DNA of 64,000 nt, taken from the NCBI GenBank assembly GCA_963781785.1, contig CAWAHD010000002.1, positions 930,001-994,000 on the forward strand, in the 5' to 3' direction. The notes beneath the pieces are model-generated. The model did no database searches and was not told the origin of the DNA. It saw nothing but the letters and a program-made list of their open reading frames with translations. The stretch's first letter is position 1; each line of letters begins with the position of its first letter. The position numbers and the translations under genes were made by a program. The DNA comes from CAWAHD01 sp963781785 (GTDB taxonomy: Bacteria; Planctomycetota; Planctomycetia; Isosphaerales; Isosphaeraceae). Positions 17,877 to 28,500 of the stretch are shown here, piece by piece.

Positions 17877-18413
17877 TCATGCGCCGCCAGGCGGCTCCGA
17901 CCTGTGCCACCAGCGCGCAGGGGTGATCCATCGAATCCACAAACCGGAGCACGCGCTTGCGGTCTTCAATATGCCGCCGGTGATCAATGTCACGACGAAC
18001 CCGCCGTACTCGTTGACCAGCCGCGGAGGATGAGTGTCATCACCCGTCTCTGCCAGCCCCAGCGCTGCGCCGACGCCCATTCCAATCATTCCGGCGATGA
18101 TCTGGAGCAGCGGAAATATTTGCGATAGACCGACCAGGACCGCGCCGGCGATGAGCACGACAGCGAGCTTGCGGGCGGTCGCGCAAATGGTGCAGCCCCA
18201 CGTGAACAAGACGAGGACCGCGACCGACATTCCGAGCTTTCCGTGCTCCTCGGTCAGCGACGCGCTGAACAGTAGCGGGACGGCCATATTGACAACGAAC
18301 GCAATTGACCAGGCTGCGTAAGTGAGCAGCCCGGTGCGGCGGTTCGCATTCGCACCGGGGAGAGACATCCCTCCGTCGTACGACGGTGGTTTGTAAGGAT
18401 TGCTCTCGTCCAT
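17877..18413 (-). CDS. Multi-pass membrane protein with planctomycete NPYKPP start
   Basis: The 178-residue protein starts MDESNPYKPPSYDGG at 18413. A short Pro-rich NPYxPP lead before membrane spans is common in planctomycete proteins. About four hydrophobic segments follow (YAAWSIAFVVNMAVPLLF, GMSVAVLVLFTWGCTICA, LAVVLIAGAVLVGLSQIF, LLQIIAGMIGMGVGAALGLA). The region after VNEYGGFVVTLITGG is less convincing. The gene follows the D-xylonate dehydratase by about 35 bases on the same strand and may be co-transcribed. Function unknown. Confidence 0.6.
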   Translation of the reverse strand: MDESNPYKPPSYDGGMSLPGANANRRTGLLTYAAWSIAFVVNMAVPLLFSASLTEEHGKLGMSVAVLVLFTWGCTICATARKLAVVLIAGAVLVGLSQIFPLLQIIAGMIGMGVGAALGLAETGDDTHPPRLVNEYGGFVVTLITGGILKTASACSGLWIRWITPARWWHRSEPPGGA

Positions 18414-18448
18414 GCGCCGAAGATCTCTCAGCGGTCCAACGAGCACGC

Positions 18449-20467
18449 TCAGCGAATCGCAACGGATTGCTTGCCAGCCTCGATCCCCGCGCGAAGGGTC
18501 GCGATGATCGCGTCGGTATCATACACGCAGCCGCCCCAGGTTCCTCCGCCGATCGTCTGAAGGGCAGCCCACAGACGGGTGTCGTCCGGCAGTTCGGGAT
18601 CGGCCGACAGCAAAGGGTGCGGCGGTCGTTCCGCCAGTACGCGAGCGCCGTGTTCAGGCCCGAACTCGATTCCATCGGCACCCACCAGGTCGAGCGACCC
18701 GGTGAGGTTGATGCGGTCGACGACGATCTGGATCGTGTCGTCATCGCGCAGCCTGCCGATCGGTCCGCCCGCGAGCGCCTCGGGGCTGACGTGGCCGATG
18801 CATGCGCCGGTCGACACGCCGGAAAACCGCGCATCGGTCAGGACCGCCACCTGCTTGCCGAACGACAGATAGCGCAGCGCGGCCGTGATCTGGTAGATCT
18901 CCTCCATGCCAGCACCGGCTGGACCTCGACCCATCAAGACGAGCACGTCGCCCGGCCGGATCGGCCGGTCGCCCTGGCCTTTGATCGCGGCGATCGCCTC
19001 GCTTTCGCGGGTGAACACCCGCGCCGGGCCGGTCTTCCGATAGACGCCGTCCGGATCGACGACGCTCGGGTCGATGGCAGTGCTCTTGATCACCGAGCCG
19101 TCGGGAGCGAGATTGCCCCGCGGGAACGTGACCGTGCTCGTGAGCCCTTGCTCCCGCGCTCGCTCCGGGCTCATGATCACGTTGTCGGGATCGACCCCGT
19201 CTTCTCCAAACAGCCGCTCCCGCAGCCGCTTACGCCGCTCGCTCGACTCCCACCAAGCGAGCACATTGTCGAGACGCTCACCAGAGGCCGTCAACACCGA
19301 GAGGTCGAGCAGGTTCAAGCCTCGGAGATGAAGCATCACCTCGGGAACGCCCCCGGCGAGGAACGCGCGCACCGTGGCGTGATAGAACGGCCCGTTGGGC
19401 AGAACGCTCACGAGCCGGGGCACCTTGACGTTGATCTCGTGCCAGTCGTCGACCGTCGGTCGAGGAAGCCCGGCCGCAAAAGCGATGGCCGGGATGTGCA
19501 AGAGGAGATTCGTGGAGCCGCCGAACGCCGCGTGCACCACCATGGCGTTCTTGATCGCAGCCCGTGTGAGGATGTCGCCCAGAGATTGCCCGCGGGCGGC
19601 TAGATTGACGAGGGCTCGCGCCGATCGCCGCGCCATGTCGCGCCAGATCGGCTGACCCGAGGGTGCCAGCGCGGCGTGCGGGACCGTGATTCCCAGTGCT
19701 TCGGCGACGACCTGCGAGGTCGCCGCGGTGCCCAGGAACTGGCAGCCGCCGCCGGGACTGGCGCAGGCACGGCATCCGAGCTCGGAGGCCTCGACCAGGC
19801 TGAGCTCGCCGTGCGAGTACCGTGCGCCGATCGATTGGATCTTGCCGGCGTCTTCCCCCTCGCGAGGCGGCAGCGTCACGCCCCCGGGCACCAGCACGCC
19901 GGGAAGCTGCTTCGAGCCCGCCAGGGCCATCATCATGGCGGGAAGCCCCTTGTCGCAGGTCGCAATCCCCAGGACGCCTTTGCGCAAAGGCAGCGAGCGG
20001 ATCAGCCGGCGGAATACGATGGCGGCGTCATTGCGGTAGGGCAAACTGTCCATCATTCCCGCCGTTCCCTGCGTGCGGCCGTCGCAAGGGTCGGAAACCA
20101 TCCCCGCAAACGGAACGACCCCGAGCCTCTTCAACTCCTCGGCCGCTTCCTGCACCAGGATGCCGATCTCCCAGTGGCCGGTGTGATACCCGAGCGCGAT
20201 CGGCTGGCCATCCGGTGCGCGCAGGCCCCCCTGCGTGCTCAGAATCAAGAATGGGTCGCGCGCGACTTCGGCCGCCTTCCACCCCATGCCGGCATTCTGG
20301 GTCAACCCGAACAGATCGCCGGACGGCCAGGTCTTGAGCATCCCCTCGGAAAGTGGGAGCGCGCCGGCGGGCCCGTCGGCCTTGGTCGCGACCTCGTAGA
20401 TCGACGGGTCCGCAGAGTCCAGGATCGCCCCGAGCTCCGGCTGAGATACAGACCGATTGCTCGCCAT
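18449..20467 (-). CDS. YjhG/YagF-type D-xylonate dehydratase (IlvD/Edd family)
   Basis: An iron-sulfur sugar-acid dehydratase; the YjhG/YagF subgroup converts D-xylonate to 2-keto-3-deoxy-D-xylonate. The 672-residue protein starts at ATG 20467. It shows SGDLFGLTQNAGMGW near residue 50, the cluster and metal site SDPCDGRTQGTAGMMDSLPYRND, IATCDKGLPAMMMAL, the third cluster Cys region CRACASPGGGCQFLGTAATS, and the C-terminal LTDARFSGVSTGACIGHVSPEA. Length and the YRNDAAIVFRRLIRSLP segment favour this subgroup over IlvD (about 560 residues). No other xylose oxidative-pathway gene is adjacent. The aldehyde dehydrogenase at 10.9 kb could serve a later step, but that is only possible, not shown. Confidence 0.88.
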   Translation of the reverse strand: MASNRSVSQPELGAILDSADPSIYEVATKADGPAGALPLSEGMLKTWPSGDLFGLTQNAGMGWKAAEVARDPFLILSTQGGLRAPDGQPIALGYHTGHWEIGILVQEAAEELKRLGVVPFAGMVSDPCDGRTQGTAGMMDSLPYRNDAAIVFRRLIRSLPLRKGVLGIATCDKGLPAMMMALAGSKQLPGVLVPGGVTLPPREGEDAGKIQSIGARYSHGELSLVEASELGCRACASPGGGCQFLGTAATSQVVAEALGITVPHAALAPSGQPIWRDMARRSARALVNLAARGQSLGDILTRAAIKNAMVVHAAFGGSTNLLLHIPAIAFAAGLPRPTVDDWHEINVKVPRLVSVLPNGPFYHATVRAFLAGGVPEVMLHLRGLNLLDLSVLTASGERLDNVLAWWESSERRKRLRERLFGEDGVDPDNVIMSPERAREQGLTSTVTFPRGNLAPDGSVIKSTAIDPSVVDPDGVYRKTGPARVFTRESEAIAAIKGQGDRPIRPGDVLVLMGRGPAGAGMEEIYQITAALRYLSFGKQVAVLTDARFSGVSTGACIGHVSPEALAGGPIGRLRDDDTIQIVVDRINLTGSLDLVGADGIEFGPEHGARVLAERPPHPLLSADPELPDDTRLWAALQTIGGGTWGGCVYDTDAIIATLRAGIEAGKQSVAIR

Positions 20468-20677
20468 GGTGGTTACCGCTCAAAAGGTTGATCGAGGAGA
20501 AACCGGCGCGAAAAAGCGAGGGCACATTCGTCTCGGATGAAAAGACCTGGTCCCATCATCACTCGCAAACCGTCGGCGAGGCAACTCCGGAACGAAGCAT
20601 TTCGGCCGGTCAAGTCTCACAGCTCAGCGACGTGTACCGAGATCCCGAGCGTTGCGATGCGGTTCCGGCAGACGCTT

Positions 20678-21244
20678 TCAGGATGGGGGCTCGCTGCCGA
20701 GCTTGGTGCGCATCGCCTTCAAGCCGCGCTGGATGAGGCCGACGGCGGCGGTTTGCGACCGGCCGAGCCTTGTGCCAACGTCTGCAAGCGACAGCCCGTT
20801 GAGAAAATGGAGCGTCACCGCGTCGCGCTGGTCGGCGGGGAGCGAGGCCAGGGCGTTGGCCATCCGCAGGAGCTGCTCGTTCCGCTCCGCCTTGAGGCTG
20901 GGCGAAGTCTGGTCGGCCGCCAACCACGACTCCAACCGGGCCGAGGAGCGGTCGAGGGCCGCTTGCAGGTCCCGCTCGCGCCGCACGTCGCGCTTGGCCC
21001 GGCCGTGGTCGCGCAAGGCCATGGCCAGGTTACGAGCGAGGATCTGGCGCAGCCACGCCGCCAGCGCCGCCTCGCCCTCACCCTGGAACTGGTCGAGGGC
21101 TTGATGCGCTTGCAAGAGGGTCTGCTGGACGATGTCCGAGGGATCCAGCCGCGCGCGCAGCCGCGGATGCAGCTCCAGCCTCGCGAGCAGGCGGAGGTAA
21201 TCGCGGTAGTGTTCGAGCAGGCCGCCGCGCTCATCGTGAGCCAT
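20678..21244 (-). CDS. ECF-type RNA polymerase sigma factor (kinase-linked)
   Basis: A 188-residue sigma factor starting MAHDERGGLLEHYRDYLRLLARL at 21244. Region 2 is visible in LDPSDIVQQTLLQAHQALDQF and EAALAAWLRQILARNLAMALRDH. Region 4 is in LASLPADQRDAVTLHFLNGLSLADVGTRLGRS, with the recognition helix at its end. The start lies seven bases after the end of the kinase-repeat gene, in the same direction. Groups of planctomycete ECF factors encoded beside Ser/Thr kinases are known, and this position suggests the kinases control it. No anti-sigma factor is adjacent. Confidence 0.88.
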   Translation of the reverse strand: MAHDERGGLLEHYRDYLRLLARLELHPRLRARLDPSDIVQQTLLQAHQALDQFQGEGEAALAAWLRQILARNLAMALRDHGRAKRDVRRERDLQAALDRSSARLESWLAADQTSPSLKAERNEQLLRMANALASLPADQRDAVTLHFLNGLSLADVGTRLGRSQTAAVGLIQRGLKAMRTKLGSEPPS

Positions 21245-21251
21245 GGATGCC

Positions 21252-24200
21252 TCACTTTGACTTGGGTGGCGCAAGGTCGGCGGCGAGTGCCGCGGGGTCG
21301 GGTCGCCGTGGTGGAGTGGTGAAGTCGAGCGAGAGGTGATTCTCCTGGGCAAAGCGAACGAATTCCCAGTGATTGGCGAAGCGGCGGCCGTGGATATTGC
21401 CCAGATGGTAGAGCACCACCAGCCGGGCTTTGCCGTAGCACGTCGGCATCTTGAGCAGGTCCACCAGCTCCTGGGTCGTCAACCGGCATGGCCAGGGCTC
21501 GGTCTCAAGCGCCATGGCGGCAGGGAGGGCGCCCATTCCCAGCCCGATGGTCGGCATGGCCACGCGTAGGGCACGAAGGTCTCTCTGCTTCTGGCTGGTG
21601 TCCGTCAGGACCCGGGAAAGTACTGACCGCATTCGGACATGTTCGAATACTCGCAACGGGTCGTATTCGCGATCCCAATGAATATCTCCCTCCGAACAAA
21701 TCACGGCGGCGAGGATCGTGGCCTGGGCACTGGCTTTTCGGGCTTCGAGTCGCGGGAGTAACTCCGCTACGGAAGAATCGAAGCCGCTACGATGCTCAGC
21801 ATCACGGGGTTTGGCTGATCGAGAGCGAAGAAGACTTCGGATCGTGCTGTCACAAACCCTGGCGGCCGCGCCTGGCTCCATCCGAGCGGTCGCAGCCGAC
21901 AACGCCTCCGCGAGTTGCCGATGAGCCCAACCGGGATGCAGCCCGCGCGCGTCTGTGATACGGGCCGCTCCGTCGATTTGCCATCCGAGGACCTCGGCCA
22001 GCACGCGGGCCGCTTCGACCGGCTCCATTCGAGTCGCCAACTCGATCAGATTTGCTATGCAGTTAATCCGGATGGCATCCCGATCCCGGCCCAAGAGATT
22101 GGACAGGTTTCGGGCTGCCGCGCCGCAGATTCGTTCGGCCTCGACCCGCTGCATCCGCCCTGCCAACACGGCCAGATTGCGAGCGGACCAGTAGTCATCG
22201 GGTTGCTGCTGCAAGACGCCGGCAAGGACGCGGGCCGCCGCGCCGCAGGTTCGTTCCGCCTCGACCGGTTCCATCCGACCCGCCAACACGGCCAGACCCT
22301 GTGCTGCTTCGGAGTCACTCGGTTGCCGCTGCAACGCGTCGGCAAGGGCGCGGGCCGACTCGCCGCAAACACGAGCTGTCTCGATCGGCTCCATCCCGCC
22401 CACAACTGTTGCCAAACCTTTCGAAAGGGGGAATCGGACACTAAACAAATCGCTCTTCGCGAGGGCGCCGGCCAAAACGCGCGCCGAGCGACTAACAACG
22501 GCAGGGGTTTGACGAGATGCGACGACTGCGAATGCGTTGATCCGCAGGTCGAATTCTTCGTAGTCGGACGGCTTGCTCGTTGCGAGGGATTTGCCCAGGA
22601 TTTCTACCACCGGAGAGCAGACCCGGGCGGCCTCGCCCGGATCCATCTTTTCGACCATCACGCAAATGCCCGCTGCCAGCCACCACCGGATAGTCGGATC
22701 CTTTTCCCGTCCGAGGGCCGCCACGAGCACTCGTGCGGTCCGCGCGGCATCATCCGCGTCGAAGTGGTTGAGGAGGTAATCAAGCTGAGAGGAATAATCC
22801 ACGTTATCGACGACCGCCTTGGAATCCGCGACTGCGGCGATGAGGCCTGCTGTTCGGGCGGCGATGTCCGCAGGCGACCGAATCGCGAGATCCGCCAGCC
22901 CTCGGATCCAGTCTCCGTCGAGATCGAACATGTTCATCTTGGTCCAGTCCGATGAGAGGCTCTCGGCCGCCGAGACGCAGATTCGCGTTGACTCTTCCGC
23001 GCCAGGCGATCCGCCATCGGGGCTAGGGCCCAGGCCAGTTGGCCGCGACGCGTTGGGTCCTTTTCCGCTCGCAGGGCCGCGGCAAGGGTCTGGACCAGGG
23101 GCCTTACATCTGAGGGTTCGGGCCTTCGCCAGGCCTTCGCCAGTTTCGCCAGAGCCGACGCAAATTCGTACCCGTAGTCGGCCTCGCGTCCGAAGGCATC
23201 GGCGAGCATGCGAGCAACGACGGGGGCCAGATCCGCGAGATCGTCACGGGACATCGCTGTGACCACCGCTGCCAGACCCGCCACGAGGCGCTGACGCGTT
23301 CCCGAGTCGGCGGCGCGAACCACGGACTCCGTGAGGGAGCGGATTGCTTCACGGCGCGGCAGACGCGCTGCCACCGCCGCGAATCCTCCTGCCAGTTCCG
23401 AGCGGCCAAGGCCCTGCGTGTCCCGCAGGAGTGCGTCGGTCAATTGGCGAATGGCCTCCCGGCAGACACGGGCTGACTTCGGTGGATCCTGCCGGATCGA
23501 GACCCTCGCGAGAGCCAACGCCAGACGCTGACTTTCGGACGGACCCGGCTGAGTGTCCAGCGCCTGGAGGATCAGCCGGCCAGCCGTGTCCGGTTCCAGC
23601 CGACTCGCCACCCTCGCGAGCGCCGCCGTGAGACGCTCGCTTTCAGCGGAGCTTGGCTTCATCCGTAGCGCCACGACAATCAGCCGCCCGGTGATGTCCG
23701 GGTCCAGGCGCTCGACACGCTGGGCCAGATGATTGTTCCAGACGAAGTGCCATGGACCCAGCAAGTTTGCCTTCATGGCGTCGGCCAGCACCGCCTCGCA
23801 GGTCTTGATCTCGGGACCGCTGCGGTCCACAAGCTCGAGGGCCGTGAACGCGATATCGGCTTTCTGGGGCAGGGGGAGGCCCGTGTCGCCCAGCCGTTTC
23901 ATCAACAGCTCGATGGCCTGCTCTCGCTTCTTCTGATCGAGACCGACCGCCGCGATCAGGGCCGGCTCGACGCGCGCGCAAAGCTCGCGCGTGGCCATTG
24001 GGGCTCGCGTGGCCTCGTCCAGGAAATGCAGGCGCAGCGCTCCGCTGCCGTGACCGGCCAGATCCCAGAGCGCCTCGACCTCAAGCGGTCCCAGGACATG
24101 GTTGGCGTCACTCCCGGCATCGAGCGGCCGGATCAGGTGGCGGGCAAAAGCTCCCTCGATCTCTTCGCGCACCGTTCTCAAGTCCTTCTCAGCGTTCTCG

Positions 24201-25532
24201 GCCCGGTCGCGCATGATCCGCTCGGTCCGGGCCTGGTTGCTGGCTCGCGAGGCAAAGACGGTGGAGACCGCAGTGCCCAGGATCAAAGCCACCGCCACCG
24301 AGGCGGTTAGGCCCGCCACCAATGGATTGCGCCGGCACCACATCCATCCCCGTTCCAGCGTGCCCACGGGGCGGGCCGTGATCGGCTCCCCGTTGAGCCA
24401 TCGCTTGAGCTCTTCGGCTACCGCATCGGCCGACGCGTAGCGGCGGCGCGGCTCTCGCTCCAGGCACCGCATGCAGATCGTTCCCAGGTCGAGCGGGACC
24501 TTGACATTCGACTGGCGGATCGGCTCGGGTGCGCGTTCGCGCACCTGCACCAGGGTGTCAGCCACACTCTCGCCCCGATAGGGAGCGTGCCCGGTCAGGA
24601 GCGCGTAGAAGAGCGCGCCCAGGCCATAGACGTCGGTCGCGGTGGTAACCTCGCCGCGCCGGCCGCCGGCCTGCTCGGGGGCCATATACGCCGGAGTGCC
24701 CAGGATGGCGCCGGTGCGCGTGGTCTCGGCGGCGCCAGCGCCCTCCAGCCGCTTGGCCAATCCAAAGTCGGTCAGGTGCGGCTCCCCCCTGGCGTCGATC
24801 AGGATGTTCGATGGCTTGAGGTCCCGATGGAGCACTCCACGCTGGTGGGCATGGTCGAGCGCCTGCGCCACCGTCGCCGCCAGCCGCGCCGCCTCGCGCG
24901 GCCGGTCAAGAAACGCGCCCAGCCGGCCGGCCAGGCTGGTTCCCTCGATCCGCGCCATGCTGAAATAGCTGGCGCCGTCGTACTCGCCTACCTCGTACAC
25001 GGGCACGATGTGCGGATGGTCGAGCGTCGCCACCGCCTCGGCCTCGTTGCGGAACCGGCGACGGTCCTCGTCGCCCGCAAACCGCCCCGCGCACATCATC
25101 TTCGAGCGCCACGATGCGGTTGAGGCTGCGCTGGCGGGCCTCGAAGACGATGCCCATTCCTCCCTCGCCCAGGACTCTCAGCAGCTCATAGTCGCCGAAG
25201 TAGCGAAAGCGCGTGCCAGACGCCGGCGGCGCTGGCGGATCCGCACCTTCGGAACTCATGTCGGGTGCCGATACGGATCCGGCCGAGAAACCGGCGCCCT
25301 CGTGCGACATGGTAGACGCGGTCCCGGCCGCCGCACCGGCCACGTCGCGCAGCGGCGCGGCCAGCTCCTGGAACTGATCGTAATCGGCCAGAAACGCCCG
25401 GAGGCCGTCGGCCAGGTCCGGGTGGGCCGCCTGCCAAGCCGCGCGGTCGACCGGCTGTCCGAACTGGACGGCATCGAGGTACGCACCGATCAAGGCCTGG
25501 AGGCGTTCCGAGCGATCGGAAGCGGAATTCAT
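21252..25532 (-). CDS. Membrane Ser/Thr protein kinase with HEAT-like repeat tail, paralogue 2 (two frameshifts)
   Basis: Read as one gene of about 1,425 residues, by comparison with the intact paralogue upstream. The N-terminal part (MNSASDRSERLQALIGAYLD at 25532) carries the kinase lobe start GEGGMGIVFEARQRSLNRIVAL. A frameshift at about 25095-25110 falls exactly at the VALK lysine, where the sequence reads CTCGAAGATG instead of the expected CTCAAGATG. Then follow the HRDLKPSNILID loop, TDFGLAKRLEG, and a membrane span (NPLVAGLTASVAVALILGTAVS). A second frameshift at about 22990-23005 separates the last repeats, which continue as EESTRICVSAAESLSSDW. The repeats carry a motif like MEPVEAERTCGAAARVLA. 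The ATG is five bases after the stop of paralogue 1 and the end is seven bases from the ECF sigma gene. Confidence 0.8.
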
Positions 25533-25537
25533 CGCTT

Positions 25538-28500
25538 TCACCGAGGTGGTGCCTCCTCGGCGCCGAGAGCCGCGGGGTCGGGCCGCCGTGGTGCGGTGGT
25601 CAGGTCGAGCGAGAGGCGATTTTCATGGGCGAAACGGACGAACTCCCAGTGGTTGGCGAACCGACGGCCGTGGATATTGCCCAGACGTTCGAGCACCACC
25701 TGCCGGGCTTTGCCGTTGCACGTCGGTATCTTGAGCAGGTCCACCAGCTCCTGGGACGTCAAGCGGCACGGCCAGGGCTCGGCCGCGAGCGACACGCCAG
25801 CAGTCGGCGCCGCTCCTAGCCCGGTTGTCATCACGGCCGTGCGAGCGGCACGACGCTCGCTCTCCATTCGGCTGGTGTCGGTCAGGACCCGGGAAAGTTC
25901 TGTCGGAGTTCGGTTGACTCCGATACCACAAGACAGATCGCCCTCCGAACACATCACGGCGGCGAGGATCGCGGCCTGGGCACTGGCGTCTCGTGCTTCG
26001 AGTCGCGGGAGTAATTCCGCAACGGAAAAATCGAATCCGCGGCGATCTCGAGCATCGCGGGGTCTGGCTGCTCTGGCGCGAAGCAGAGCCCGGATCGTGT
26101 TGTCACAAACCCGGGCAGCCGCGCCTGGTTCCATCCGTGCCGTCGTGACCGACAGCCCCTGCGCGAGTGTCATACGCGCCTCATCGTCGATTTCCCGTTC
26201 CAGGACGTTGGCGAGCATGCGGACCGCTTCGACCGGCTCCATTCCCGCCGCCAACGATGCCAGAGTCTCCACCGGAAACAGATAATTCGGATAAACCCGA
26301 TAATGCAGGCTTTCATCGGTATCCCGGCTCAAGACGTCGGAGAGGTTACGGGCCGCGTCGGCGCTGATGCGTTCCGCCTCGCCGCGATTCATCCGACCCG
26401 CCAACACGGCCAGACCCTGTGCGGCATCGGGGTCAATCGGCCGCTGATGCAAAGCGTCGGCAAGAACGCGGGCCGCCTCGCCGCAGATGCGTTCCGCCTC
26501 GACCGGCTCCATCCGACGCGCCAGGGTTTCCAAACCCTTCGCAAGGGCCATTCGGAAAGACACGCCGCTCTTGCCCTTTAGAGCGTCGGCCAGTACGCGC
26601 GCCGAGCGACTGGCAACGGCAGGGGTCTGGCGAGATGCAACGACCACGAATCCGTTGATCAAGTGGTTCCCGTATTCGATGTTGTTGAATCCGCTCTCCG
26701 CTGCGACGGGCTTGGCCATGTCTACGACCACGGGACCACAGAGTTGGGCAGCGTCTTCCCGATCCATCTTCTCGGCCACGATAGAGAGACCCGCTGCCAG
26801 CCACCAGCGGGTGTTCGTGTCCGTTTCCCGCGCGAGGGCCATTAAGAGCACTCGTGCGGTCCGCGCGGCATCGCCCTCGTCCAAGCCGTTGAGGGCAAGG
26901 AGAACGTTCTGGCTGCCATTCGGTGCGTTAGACGCGGCTCTGGCGATCAGCCGGGCGGCTTCGGCGGCGATGGCCGTCGGCCACCGAATCACCATCGCGA
27001 CGAGAATTCGGATCCACACTGCGTCGGGATCGATGTCCGTCGAGGTCGAGTCCGAGGACAGACTTTCGGCCTCGGAGAGGCAGATTCGCGCGGACGCCTC
27101 CGGGCCCAGGCACTCTGCCAAGGGCGCGAGGGCCCAAGCCAGTCGGCCGCGACGACGCGGGTCCTTTTCCGCTCGCAGGGCGGTGGCAAGAGACTGGACG
27201 ACGTGCCTCAGGTCTGAGGCTTCGGGCTTTCGCCAGGACTTCACCAGCTTTGCCAGGCCCGACGCCAGGTCTCGCCGTGCCCGCTCGTCGGGCTCACGAC
27301 TCAGTGCTTGAGCGAGCGAGCGGGCAACCGTGGGGAGGTTCTCCGTGAAATCGTCGGCAGGTATTGCTGGTATTACCGCGCCCAGACCCGCCGCCAGGCG
27401 CTGCCGCGCTCCCGAGTCGGCGGCGCGACCTAGGGCCTCGGTGAGGGAGCGGATGGCTGCGCCCCGAGGCAAACGCCCTGCTAGCGCCCGGAAACCTCCC
27501 GCAAGTGCCTGGCGGCCCGCGTCGCTCGTCTCCCGGACGAGCGCGTCCGTCAAAACGCGGAGAGCCTCCCCGCAAAGACTGGCCGCCATGGCAGGCGCCA
27601 GCCGACTCGCCACCTCGGCGAGAGCCAGCGCCAGGTTCCCAAGTTCCGCGGCATTTGTCTCCTTGTGCAGCGCGAGGAGGAGCAGCCGCGCGGTGGTGTT
27701 CGGCTCCAATCGCTCGACATCTCGACTCAAATGCTTCTTCCATGCCACAAGCAGGTGCACGGGCACGACTGCCTTGATGGCGGTGGCCAGGGCCTCCTCG
27801 CAAGCCGCTGTCTCGGGACCAGGCCGATCCGTCAGTTCCAGGGCTGTGAGCGCAATATCGGCCTTCTGAGCCAGGGGCAGGCCCGGCTCGGCCAGTCGTT
27901 TCATCAACAGCGCAATGGCCTGCTCACGCTTCTTCTGATCGAGACCGACCGCAGCGATCAGGGCCGGCTCGGAGCGCGCGCAAAGCTGGCGCGTGGTCAT
28001 CGGGGCCCGCGTGGCTTCGTCCAGCAGGCGGAACCCCAGCGATTCCGCGGCGTGTCCAGCCAGCTCCCAGAGCGCCTCCACCTCCAACTGTCCCTTCCAA
28101 TTGGAACCGACAACCCAATATCCCACCTCCGTGGCGTCACCCTCGGCATCGAGCGGCTGGATGAGGCTCTGGGCGAACGTCCCTTCAATGTCGTCGCGGG
28201 CCTTCCTCGTATCCTCCTCGGCGTTTTCGGCCCGGATGCGCTCCGTGCGCTCGGCCCGGGCTCGGTTGCTCTCTCGCACGGCAAAGACGGTGGAGACGGC
28301 CGTGCTCAAGATCAAGACCGCCGCGACCGCGGCGGTCAAAGCCGCCACCAGCGGATTGCGCCGGCACCACATCCACCCCCGTTCCAGCTTGCCCGCGGGG
28401 CGGGCGGTGATCGGCTCCCCGTTGAGCCACCGCCCGAGCTCCTCGGCCACAGCATCGGCCGATGCGTACCGGCGGCGCGGCTCGCGATCCAGGCACCGCA

